Under the pieces are notes generated by a model. That model was not told the DNA's origin. It worked only from the letters and a program-made list of their open reading frames with translations, and made no database searches. DNA of 7,456 bases, from positions 1-7,456 of the forward strand of contig CANJJY010000226.1 of the NCBI GenBank assembly GCA_947474445.1, read 5' to 3'. How positions within the stretch are numbered: the stretch's first letter is position 1; each line of letters opens with the position of its first letter. Origin of the DNA: Oligoflexaceae bacterium. Its GTDB lineage: Bacteria; Bdellovibrionota_B; Oligoflexia; Oligoflexales; Oligoflexaceae. Of the stretch, positions 1 through 6,363 are shown in pieces. The translations under genes and the position numbers were made by a program.

Positions 1-642
1 TAGCTGCACATGGATCGCGGGATGGTCGAGCAGGCGCTCGACGATCGCGGTATAACCTTCGAGCGGAATACCCTGATAGCGACTCGCATAGTAGTTGTCA
101 TCGTAATTGAAGCGAACGGGCAAGCGCTGCAGAATTGAAGCGGGGAGTTCGCGCGGCTCGACGCCCCACTGTTTTTTGGTATAGCCGTAAAAGAAATTGT
201 CATAGAGTTCGCGCCCGAGAAATTTGAGAGCTTGCTCCTCGAAGGATTGCGGCACGTCAATCGACTGATCGCCGATGGTGGCGATGAAAGCGCGCGCTTC
301 GTGGGGGTTGAAGGTCTTTCTGAAGAACTGATTGATCGTCAGCAGGTTGATCGGCAGCGAAAAAATGCCGCGATCGGTGAGGGCTTTCACGCGGTTGGTA
401 TACGCACCGAACTTGCCGTAGCGCTGCACGTAGTTCCACACATCTTCGCGACTGGTATTGAAAATGTGCGGTCCGTAGGCGTGAATCATCACTCCTGTGG
501 CTGGATCTCTTTCCGTGTGGCAGTTGCCCGCGATATGAGGGCGTTCATCGAAGACTACGATGCGATAGCGGCCGCTTTCGGCCAACTCCCGGGCGAGAAC
601 TGAACCGGCAAAGCCCGCCCCTGCTATAGCGATGGATTGCAT
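1..642 (-). CDS. glf: UDP-galactopyranose mutase, N-terminal 214 residues (3' end outside window)
   Basis: Glf is a cytoplasmic flavoenzyme that converts UDP-galactopyranose to UDP-galactofuranose, the donor for galactofuranose-containing glycans. Reading leftward from the ATG at 642, all 214 codons to the window edge are open. The FAD dinucleotide-binding loop GAGFAG lies at residues 8-13. The family motif HAYGPHIFNT is at 54-63, GYTKKQWG at 153-160 (W159 is the usual active-site Trp), and a conserved substrate-binding stretch with NYDDNYY and YQGIPLEGYT spans 179-198. Family members are about 370-400 residues, so somewhat over half is present and the C-terminus is cut by the window, not by a stop. 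AAAGGA (656-651) sits 8 bases before the ATG. It is the last visible gene of the minus-strand sugar run, 100 bases after the fusion gene. The identification is secure. The role in a Galf glycan is family knowledge. Confidence 0.95.
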   Translation of the reverse strand, partial: MQSIAIAGAGFAGSVLARELAESGRYRIVVFDERPHIAGNCHTERDPATGVMIHAYGPHIFNTSREDVWNYVQRYGKFGAYTNRVKALTDRGIFSLPINLLTINQFFRKTFNPHEARAFIATIGDQSIDVPQSFEEQALKFLGRELYDNFFYGYTKKQWGVEPRELPASILQRLPVRFNYDDNYYASRYQGIPLEGYTAIVERLLDHPAIHVQL

Positions 643-671
643 ATAAATCGTCCTTTCAAGCGAAGTATGGG

Positions 672-700
672 GTGATGAAGCCCACCGAGGGCTTCCTCAC
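672..700 (-). promoter_or_regulatory. intergenic hairpin between the GH1-RmlD gene and glf
   Basis: A 12-pair inverted repeat with one mismatch fills the gap between the two genes. The inner arms GAAGCCC (677-683) and GGGCTTC (689-695) are perfect around the 5-base loop ACCGA. The outer arms GTGA (672-675) and TCAC (697-700) continue the stem beyond the single mismatch. Neither strand has a T-run after it, so it is not a standard intrinsic terminator. On the minus-strand transcript it lies 29 bases before the glf start and just upstream of the glf ribosome site. It may stabilise an mRNA end, be a processing site, or lower expression of glf relative to the genes before it. The structure is seen; the role is inferred. 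Confidence 0.55.
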
Positions 701-742
701 GAATGGAAGATGGCAAGGTTCTCGTGCGAATCGATGACGGAC

Positions 743-2929
743 TCAAACGACAGCGATCCGGCATTCATCCCGGAATCGATCGAGCGCCCGCTCGAGGCTG
801 GGCAGAAGACAGCCTCTTTCACTGCCAAGTGCACTGTAGGTCGGGCGCGGCGCCAACCATCCAACATCTTCATGCTCAGCTGCCTGGATCAAATCGGGCT
901 TGTACCCGTAGAGCTCAGCGCCGAGCTGCGCAAAGGAAAACCAGCTGAGCGCACCATGATTGGCGAGATGCCAGGTGCCCCGTTCCCCATCGATCAAAAG
1001 ATCGAGGCTGGCGTGAACCAGGTCGGGAACGTAGGTCGGCGACACGACCAAGCGATGCGCGGCAGCCACCGGCTTGCCGTGGGCGAGCCGCCGCAGCGTC
1101 TGGGTGAGAAAATTACTCTCGTCCCAGGGGCCGAAAAAGGCGCTGGTTCGTATGATCAAGGACCGCTCATGCAAAGATTTGACCGCGCGTTCCGCTAGAG
1201 CTTTGCTCTGGCCATAGACGTTGAGGGGGCCGACCTCATGCCCTTCGAGATAGGGAGCGGCCGTTTGACCGTTGAACACCAAGTCGCTGGAAAAAGTCAG
1301 CAAAGGCACATCGGCCGCTGCGCTTGCTTGGGCGAGAATGCGGGGTACCTCCACGTTGTCTCGGAAACATGCCGCTTGGTGGAGTTCGGCCGCATCGACT
1401 CCACAAAATCCCGCTGCGTTGATGACCGCCCAGGGTTTGAGAGCCTCCATGCAGGCGCGAACAGCCTCTTCATCCGAAGCATCCAGCCGATTGCGACCGA
1501 GACGGCGGTAGGCCAGACCGCGACTTTCGCAGATATAGGCAAAAGCGGTCGCCAAAGTACCCGCGCCGATGATGAGCAATTCGCGCGGCTGTGTCGCCAT
1601 CGATCGCTCGTCCGCTTGGGTTTTGATAGAATTGAGGGAGACAGCCGGATAGAGCAGGCGATCCGGTCGATGCCACCAGCCGACGCGATCGAGGATGGGA
1701 TGATCAAAAGGCCGCTTTTCCACAGTCGCTTGAATAAACTGAGCGAGAGCCGTCGGGCGCGGCTGCTCGCCACGAAGATCGAACACGCCCGGTTCGTAGT
1801 GCCCTTCACTGCGCGTGACGAGGGAATCCCAATCATAAGATCCGAGAAGACTCCACGCGGTAACGGCGCGCAAAGGCACTCCGCGCGTCCGCAGGGTCTC
1901 CGCTGCCGTCCACATTTCGCTCAGCCAACGGACTTGTTCGTCGCGCGAACAGCCCAGATGAACTTCGGTGACGGCGATAGGAATCTGATAACGATTCCAA
2001 ACCTCTTCGAGGACGGACAGTGGCCCTGCAACGTTCTCCGCTCCGACTCTCACGGCTTCGATGTCGGCATAACGATGGCGCCCATTGCCGCCGTGGCTGC
2101 TCGTCGGATACCGCTCGAGCCTCTCGTCGAGAAAGCGATGACTCGTAATGTAGTGATTGATGCCGAGCAAATCTGGAGGACAGGGATGCGCGGCAAACTC
2201 GCGAAGATCTTCGGCTTTGAGACCGTGTTTGAGACAATAGGACCACAGGGGATGTCCGGCCTGCAGGCGACCGCAGAGGAGGTCAAAGGAGAGCCAGCGT
2301 CTCTTGTTCTCAAAGGCAGCCTGATAGGCGAGCATCGAGGTGCTGAAGACGCGTCCCACGTCTTCCGTTTGGATCAAGGTCGCATCGGAGGTGTGCTGGC
2401 GAATCGCTCGCATCGCGGCGCGCACCGCGCGACATTCATTGAGGAGCATGGTGAGAAAACTGGCCGTGCTCCTCAAGTGGGGATACCAATGGCCATAGAG
2501 TCCGCTGAAGCGCGCCGTGGTCAGGGGCTCGTTGATGGGAGTAAATCGCTTGATCCAGGGATAGCGTTCCGCGACACGTCCAGCAAAAACAGCCAGCTTA
2601 TCTGGAAACTCGGGATCGAGAAGATGGGTATAGCGCGGACCGCTGCCGTGATGGACGAGGCCTGCGATCACGCTGATGCCGCGTTCTCGCGCCTGTTGCA
2701 GCCGTTCATCCGACCAAGTCCAATCGATGGCGTCCAAGGAATCGGGAGCCATGCGTTCCCAGAGGAGGGGAAAGCGCAGGGTTTTGATCCCCAGACTGAC
2801 GAAGCGATCGAGATCGCTGTTTCGGAATGCGTGACCGCTCATTTCCAGTTGATCGAAATAGGCATCTCCCACACGATTCACAGTGCATTCGACACCGCCC
2901 CAAAACTCGAGATCTTCTTGCATCGTCAT
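743..2929 (-). CDS. fusion protein: family 1 glycoside hydrolase + dTDP-4-dehydrorhamnose reductase (RmlD-like)
   Basis: This 728-residue protein has two enzyme domains. Residues about 7-425 form a GH1 barrel. FWGG at 9-12 matches the family's N-terminal strand, and TPINEP (130-135) carries the likely acid/base Glu134. LGINHY (255-260) is typical, and VTE (320-322) carries the likely nucleophile Glu322. WSLLGSYDW (359-367) corresponds to the usual WSLLDNFEW. Residues about 449-728 resemble RmlD, which reduces dTDP-4-dehydro-L-rhamnose with NAD(P)H to dTDP-L-rhamnose. They show a nucleotide-binding loop GAGTLA (455-460), INAAGFCGVDAAE (503-515), TFSSDLVFNG (545-554), the YxxxK pair Tyr572/Lys576, and RTSAFFG (594-600). 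There is no signal peptide, so it is probably cytoplasmic. The start abuts the stop of the upstream gene; an ATG two codons later (2923) has better ribosome-site spacing. The domain calls are firm, but substrates and activity of the GH1 half are unknown. Confidence 0.9.
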   Translation of the reverse strand: MTMQEDLEFWGGVECTVNRVGDAYFDQLEMSGHAFRNSDLDRFVSLGIKTLRFPLLWERMAPDSLDAIDWTWSDERLQQARERGISVIAGLVHHGSGPRYTHLLDPEFPDKLAVFAGRVAERYPWIKRFTPINEPLTTARFSGLYGHWYPHLRSTASFLTMLLNECRAVRAAMRAIRQHTSDATLIQTEDVGRVFSTSMLAYQAAFENKRRWLSFDLLCGRLQAGHPLWSYCLKHGLKAEDLREFAAHPCPPDLLGINHYITSHRFLDERLERYPTSSHGGNGRHRYADIEAVRVGAENVAGPLSVLEEVWNRYQIPIAVTEVHLGCSRDEQVRWLSEMWTAAETLRTRGVPLRAVTAWSLLGSYDWDSLVTRSEGHYEPGVFDLRGEQPRPTALAQFIQATVEKRPFDHPILDRVGWWHRPDRLLYPAVSLNSIKTQADERSMATQPRELLIIGAGTLATAFAYICESRGLAYRRLGRNRLDASDEEAVRACMEALKPWAVINAAGFCGVDAAELHQAACFRDNVEVPRILAQASAAADVPLLTFSSDLVFNGQTAAPYLEGHEVGPLNVYGQSKALAERAVKSLHERSLIIRTSAFFGPWDESNFLTQTLRRLAHGKPVAAAHRLVVSPTYVPDLVHASLDLLIDGERGTWHLANHGALSWFSFAQLGAELYGYKPDLIQAAEHEDVGWLAPRPTYSALGSERGCLLPSLERALDRFRDECRIAVV

Positions 2930-4213
2930 TTACCCTGGCGCCAAGGCGATCTTACCGTTCATGAGACCCGAGCTGCCACTGCGCGTGAGCGTGCATTCGG
3001 CTTCCGCAGCAAGAAAGGCTGTGGCTCGAGGAAGAGGAAGACTCGCCTTCTCGCTTTTGATCTGCAGGCTCTTTTCGAGCCGCCTTTGCATGGCGGAAAA
3101 GGTCTGATCCCAGGAGATCGTCGAGAGATAAGCATCGACTTTTGTCAGCCACGATTTTCGCTGCGCGGCGGTCAGATGCAGAGCATGCGTGGCGGCAGCG
3201 ATAAATTCTTCAGGATGATCAGCGATGGCCACTAGCTTTTTGTCACCGTAAGGAGAGACGACATCGCGAATAGAAGTGGAAATCACCTGACGACCCGCTG
3301 CGAGATATTCGGGCGTCTTGGTCGGACTGATAAAGCGGGTCGCATCGTTACGGGCGAAGGGTAACATCGCGATATCCCATCCGGCGAGATAAGCGGGGAG
3401 ATCCTTATAGTCCTTACCTCCCAAGTAATGCACGTTGGGCAAGTGAGGGAGAGACGCTGGATCGATCTTGACGATAGGCCCCACCATGATCAGCTGCCAA
3501 TCGGGTTTTGCGCGCGCCACCGCCTCGATCAATTCGATATCGATTCTTTCATCGATTACTCCGAGGTAGCCGATGCGCGGCCCGGCGATGTCTGCCTGAT
3601 CTTGGGGATCGACCAAACCTTTTCTCGCTTCGGCAAAGTGGGGGACATCGACGCTGCTAGGGAAGGCGTGCACATCGTGATGGAGATCGCTTTTCGATTC
3701 ATAAAGACTTTGGCCGCCGGTAAACACGACGTCGGCCTTGCGAAAAAGTTCCTGTTCGAGCAGGGGGATTTCCCGCGAGGCGCCTTTGAAATGAGAGAGC
3801 TGGTCCATGCAATCGTAAACGCAGAGCTTGGGTTTGAGATGACGCGCATACTTCAGCGCCATGGGCGTATAGAACCATGTGAGGTAATCTTCCACCTGCT
3901 GATCTTCGATCATTTCATCGAGCAGCTGACGGATGGCGAGATGCTGCTCCGTCTCGCTGAGTCCGTGCGGCAGATGGGGCACCGCAACGTAGGGACCGTC
4001 TCGATCGCGTTCAAGCGTCAGATGAGGAGTGTCGTCACCAAAAATAGGTTCTTCAAAAAAGAAAACCCGCTGCTGTCGCGCGGCTCGGCTCAGGAGATGC
4101 TGCGGCCTTTGATACACAAAGTTCCAGCGCAGGTGCGACAGGCAGATGAGGTCTAAAGAGAGCGAACCTCCCTTGCTTTCTTTCTCTTGGTCTCTGTAGC
4201 TAGATCTTTTCAT
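2930..4213 (-). CDS. GT-B glycosyltransferase (GT4-like, resembling TuaH-type enzymes)
   Basis: This is a 427-residue probable nucleotide-sugar glycosyltransferase. The N-terminal Rossmann half carries SHLRWNFVYQRPQHLLSR (26-43), a pattern seen in glycan glycosyltransferases annotated as TuaH-like. VYDCMDQLSHF (132-142) and VVFTGGQSLYESK (162-174) fit the inter-domain region. The C-terminal half begins near GYLGVIDERID (215-225). SPTKTPEYLAAGRQVIST (296-313) is the donor-nucleotide motif typical of GT4 enzymes, with the conserved Glu302. No membrane segment or signal peptide is visible, so it would act on the cytoplasmic face of the membrane. The last 40 or so residues look like a non-conserved tail. 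An ATG at 4255 would add 14 residues but has no ribosome site, whereas the ATG at 4213 has an excellent one. It is the first gene of the minus-strand run. Sugar donor and acceptor cannot be deduced. Confidence 0.87.
   Translation of the reverse strand: MKRSSYRDQEKESKGGSLSLDLICLSHLRWNFVYQRPQHLLSRAARQQRVFFFEEPIFGDDTPHLTLERDRDGPYVAVPHLPHGLSETEQHLAIRQLLDEMIEDQQVEDYLTWFYTPMALKYARHLKPKLCVYDCMDQLSHFKGASREIPLLEQELFRKADVVFTGGQSLYESKSDLHHDVHAFPSSVDVPHFAEARKGLVDPQDQADIAGPRIGYLGVIDERIDIELIEAVARAKPDWQLIMVGPIVKIDPASLPHLPNVHYLGGKDYKDLPAYLAGWDIAMLPFARNDATRFISPTKTPEYLAAGRQVISTSIRDVVSPYGDKKLVAIADHPEEFIAAATHALHLTAAQRKSWLTKVDAYLSTISWDQTFSAMQRRLEKSLQIKSEKASLPLPRATAFLAAEAECTLTRSGSSGLMNGKIALAPG
2933..2936 (-). promoter_or_regulatory. 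weak ribosome binding site bearing on the fusion gene start
   Basis: AGGG lies in the last codons of the upstream glycosyltransferase gene. It is 3 bases before the ATG at 2929 and 9 bases before the ATG at 2923, so the second Met is the better-placed start. The arrangement TAAATG (stop then start, no spacer) suggests translational coupling, with terminating ribosomes reinitiating on the next gene. Confidence 0.4.
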
Positions 4214-4219
4214 CGGCAA

Positions 4220-4225
4220 CTCCTC
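4220..4225 (-). promoter_or_regulatory. ribosome binding site that sets the glycosyltransferase start
   Basis: GAGGAG reads on the minus strand 6 bases before the ATG at 4213. It lies inside the extra 14 codons of the longer reading from 4255, which has no comparable site. This supports the shorter protein. Confidence 0.75.
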
Positions 4226-4349
4226 ATGGTGTCCTAAGAGGATCAGTGATTGCAAGTGGTATACCGTCCCAGATAAATTCGGCTGTCTAGAGTTGAGAGA
4301 TCGTCACAAGAGAGCTACATTTGCCGAAGGAAGCAGACGCACCAATATT

Positions 4350-4378
4350 TTGAAGCTATCCCTTGACGTGGATAAAAA
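4350..4378 (+). promoter_or_regulatory. possible sigma70-type promoter for the GH2 gene
   Basis: TTGAAG (4350-4355) and TAAAAA (4373-4378) are separated by 17 bases. Each matches the -35 and -10 consensus at four of six positions. A start near 4385 would leave a leader of about 27 bases containing the GAGG ribosome site. This lies in the 198-base divergent region (4214-4411). I saw no equally good promoter for the minus-strand run there. Prediction by eye only. Confidence 0.33.
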
Positions 4379-4399
4379 TCTGCATTTTCACAGTCGTAT

Positions 4400-4406
4400 G
4401 AGGTGA
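4400..4406 (+). promoter_or_regulatory. ribosome binding site that sets the GH2 start
   Basis: GAGGTGA lies 5 bases before the ATG at 4412 (8 bases from its GAGG core). The in-frame GTG at 4403 is part of this site, so the upstream reading from 4403 is unlikely to be the true start. Confidence 0.75.
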
Positions 4407-4411
4407 TATTT

Positions 4412-6286
4412 ATGACATTTGAGACGAGAGACTGTATTGATTTACCTATACATAATCTTCACCCGCGACCCCAATTGTGTCGCTCTCGTTGGCAGTCTCT
4501 CAATGGCAATTGGCGATTTTTTTTCGACCACGAGGAACGTTTCAGTCGTCCGAGCGATATCACGAATTGGCCACTGACGATCGAAGTACCCTTTGCACCG
4601 GAGTGCAAGAGAAGTGGCGTCGCCGATACCGGCTTTCACAAAGTGTGCTGGTACGAACGTGAATTTGATTGGGAACCGGTGCCGGGTGAACGGCTCCTCC
4701 TCCATTTTGGAGCCGCTGATTACGCCGCCAAGGTTTGGGTGAACGATCGGTATATGGGCCTGCATGAAGGCGGCTATACACCTTTTTCTTTCGATGTGTC
4801 CTCGGTCCTCGTCGGGGGCCGCAAACAAAAGGTCACGGTGCGGGTGGAAGATGATCCGCACGATCTCGCGAAGCCGCGAGGGAAACAGGATTGGCAACTC
4901 GAGCCACATAGCATCTGGTACCCGAGGACCACGGGGATCTGGCAAACGGTGTGGGTAGAACCGGTGCCCGACGTCTATATCGATCGCGTGCGTTGGACTC
5001 CGCATCTCGAGCGTTGGGAAATTGGTTTCGAGGCCTTCCTGGCTGGCGGCACCGCTGACGATGTGCATCTGCGCTTGAAACTGACGGTTGGCGGGCAGAT
5101 TCTCGCCCATGATATGTATCAAACTATACTCGGCGAGGTGCATAGACGCATCGCCTTATCTGATCCGGGTATCGATGACTTTCGCAATGAACTGCTCTGG
5201 AGCCCGGAAAAGCCGACGCTCATGCGCGCTGAACTTCAGCTCTGGCGTCAGGGCCAATGCATCGATCAGGTTCATTCCTATACGGCTCTGCGCAGCGTTT
5301 CCATTCAGCACGGCGATTTTCTCCTCAACGGTCGCCCTTATTATCTGAGATTGATCTTGGATCAAGGCTACTGGCCCGACTCTCTCATGACGGCACCTGA
5401 CGACGAGGCTTTCAAGCGCGACATCGATTTGGTCAAGGCGATGGGATTCAACGGCGTGCGCAAGCATCAAAAGATCGAAGATCCGCAGTTTCTCTTCTGG
5501 GCCGATGTCAAAGGTCTCCTCGTCTGGGAGGAAATGCCGAGCGCCTATCGCTTTACGCACGATGGCGTCGAGCGCCTTTGCCGCGAATGGATCGATGTTA
5601 TCGACCGCGACTTCAGTCATCCCTGCATTGTCACCTGGGTGCCCTTCAACGAGTCTTGGGGCGTACCTGACCTTTCCGAAAAGGCTGCGCATCGCAGCTG
5701 CGTTCAGGCTCTTTATCACCTCACGAAAACCCTCGATCCTTCGCGACCAGTGGTCGGCAACGATGGATGGGAGAGTACAGCGACGGACATCATCGGTATC
5801 CACGACTACGACAATCGCCCCGAGGGATTGCTTGAACGCTACGGACCCGCGCTGACGGTCGGCGATATTTTGAGTCGCCGAAGCCCCGCTGGCCGGCTGC
5901 TGACGGTCGAAGGCTACGCGCCATCGAATCAACCGATCATGCTGACAGAATTCGGCGGGATCGCCTTTGCGCCCAAGGATAGAGAAAGTTCGGGTCTGGT
6001 CAAAGCCTGGGGCTATGGCGTGAGCAATTCGCTGCGAGAGTTCCAAAAGAAATATGCGGCGCTCATCGCGACGATACATGAACTCAAGGTCTTCCGTGGT
6101 TTTTGCTATACGCAGCTGACCGACACCTTTCAAGAGGCCAATGGACTGCTCTACGCGGATCGCACGCCCAAGTTTGCCATCGCCGATATCGCCAGCGTGA
6201 CCCGCGGTCATCCGGAAGAACGATCGGAGATCAGTCTGGAAGAACCGCAACCCCAATCGCAAGTGCTGGCGTCGGCGCCGCACTGA
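4412..6286 (+). CDS. family 2 glycoside hydrolase (beta-galactosidase/beta-glucuronidase superfamily)
   Basis: This 624-residue enzyme should hydrolyse a terminal beta-linked sugar with retention of configuration. It has the GH2 three-part layout: an N-terminal jelly-roll sugar-binding domain (about 25-190, with LNGNWRF at 30-36), an Ig-like middle domain (about 190-300), and a TIM barrel to about 590. The barrel shows GFNGVRKHQ (345-353), WADVKGLLVWEE (363-374) and PFNESWG with the likely acid/base Glu414. LTEFGG carries the likely nucleophile Glu513. Its length is close to beta-glucuronidases (about 600) and far below LacZ (about 1020). However, I find no Asn-x-Lys glucuronate-binding motif after the nucleophile. 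There is no signal peptide, so it is probably cytoplasmic. The gene diverges from the sugar run and is probably under separate control. GH2 covers many activities, so the substrate is open; given the neighbouring glf, a galactofuranoside is one candidate. Confidence 0.92.
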   Translation: MTFETRDCIDLPIHNLHPRPQLCRSRWQSLNGNWRFFFDHEERFSRPSDITNWPLTIEVPFAPECKRSGVADTGFHKVCWYEREFDWEPVPGERLLLHFGAADYAAKVWVNDRYMGLHEGGYTPFSFDVSSVLVGGRKQKVTVRVEDDPHDLAKPRGKQDWQLEPHSIWYPRTTGIWQTVWVEPVPDVYIDRVRWTPHLERWEIGFEAFLAGGTADDVHLRLKLTVGGQILAHDMYQTILGEVHRRIALSDPGIDDFRNELLWSPEKPTLMRAELQLWRQGQCIDQVHSYTALRSVSIQHGDFLLNGRPYYLRLILDQGYWPDSLMTAPDDEAFKRDIDLVKAMGFNGVRKHQKIEDPQFLFWADVKGLLVWEEMPSAYRFTHDGVERLCREWIDVIDRDFSHPCIVTWVPFNESWGVPDLSEKAAHRSCVQALYHLTKTLDPSRPVVGNDGWESTATDIIGIHDYDNRPEGLLERYGPALTVGDILSRRSPAGRLLTVEGYAPSNQPIMLTEFGGIAFAPKDRESSGLVKAWGYGVSNSLREFQKKYAALIATIHELKVFRGFCYTQLTDTFQEANGLLYADRTPKFAIADIASVTRGHPEERSEISLEEPQPQSQVLASAPH

Positions 6287-6307
6287 GCTATCGTTTGGGT
6301 CGAAGTC

Positions 6308-6333
6308 AAAAAAAAGCCCTTCATGCGAAGGGC
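6308..6333 (-). terminator. intrinsic terminator of the lipoprotein gene
   Basis: A perfect 7-pair stem GCCCTTC/GAAGGGC (6316-6322 and 6327-6333) with loop ATGC is followed, on the minus strand, by eight T (A-run 6308-6315). It lies 30 bases beyond the stop of the minus-strand lipoprotein gene. It also sits 29 bases after the convergent GH2 stop; on the plus strand the stem has no T-run, so it would serve GH2 poorly. Confidence 0.87.
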
Positions 6334-6363
6334 CTTGGGGCTAGCTAACTCGGTGATGGAAAA

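Noticed and set aside
1238..3235. Plus-strand open frame of 665 codons
   Set aside because: It lies antisense to the glycosyltransferase and the GH1-RmlD gene and crosses their junction. Its translation has no recognisable domain, while the opposite strand has full motif sets.
4214..4255. Longer glycosyltransferase start at 4255
   Set aside because: No ribosome site precedes it. GAGGAG with good spacing precedes the ATG at 4213, and the extra residues are not needed by the fold.
4363..4368. TTGACG as a -35 box for the GH2 gene
   Set aside because: No acceptable -10 lies 15-19 bases downstream. The TTGAAG/TAAAAA pair nearby fits better.
4442..5143. Minus-strand open frame of 233 codons
   Set aside because: It is antisense to the GH2 N-terminal domain and has no motif or ribosome site to support it.
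5156..6283. Minus-strand open frame of 375 codons
   Set aside because: It is antisense to the GH2 barrel, shows no family motifs, and has the composition expected from the shadow of a codon-biased gene.
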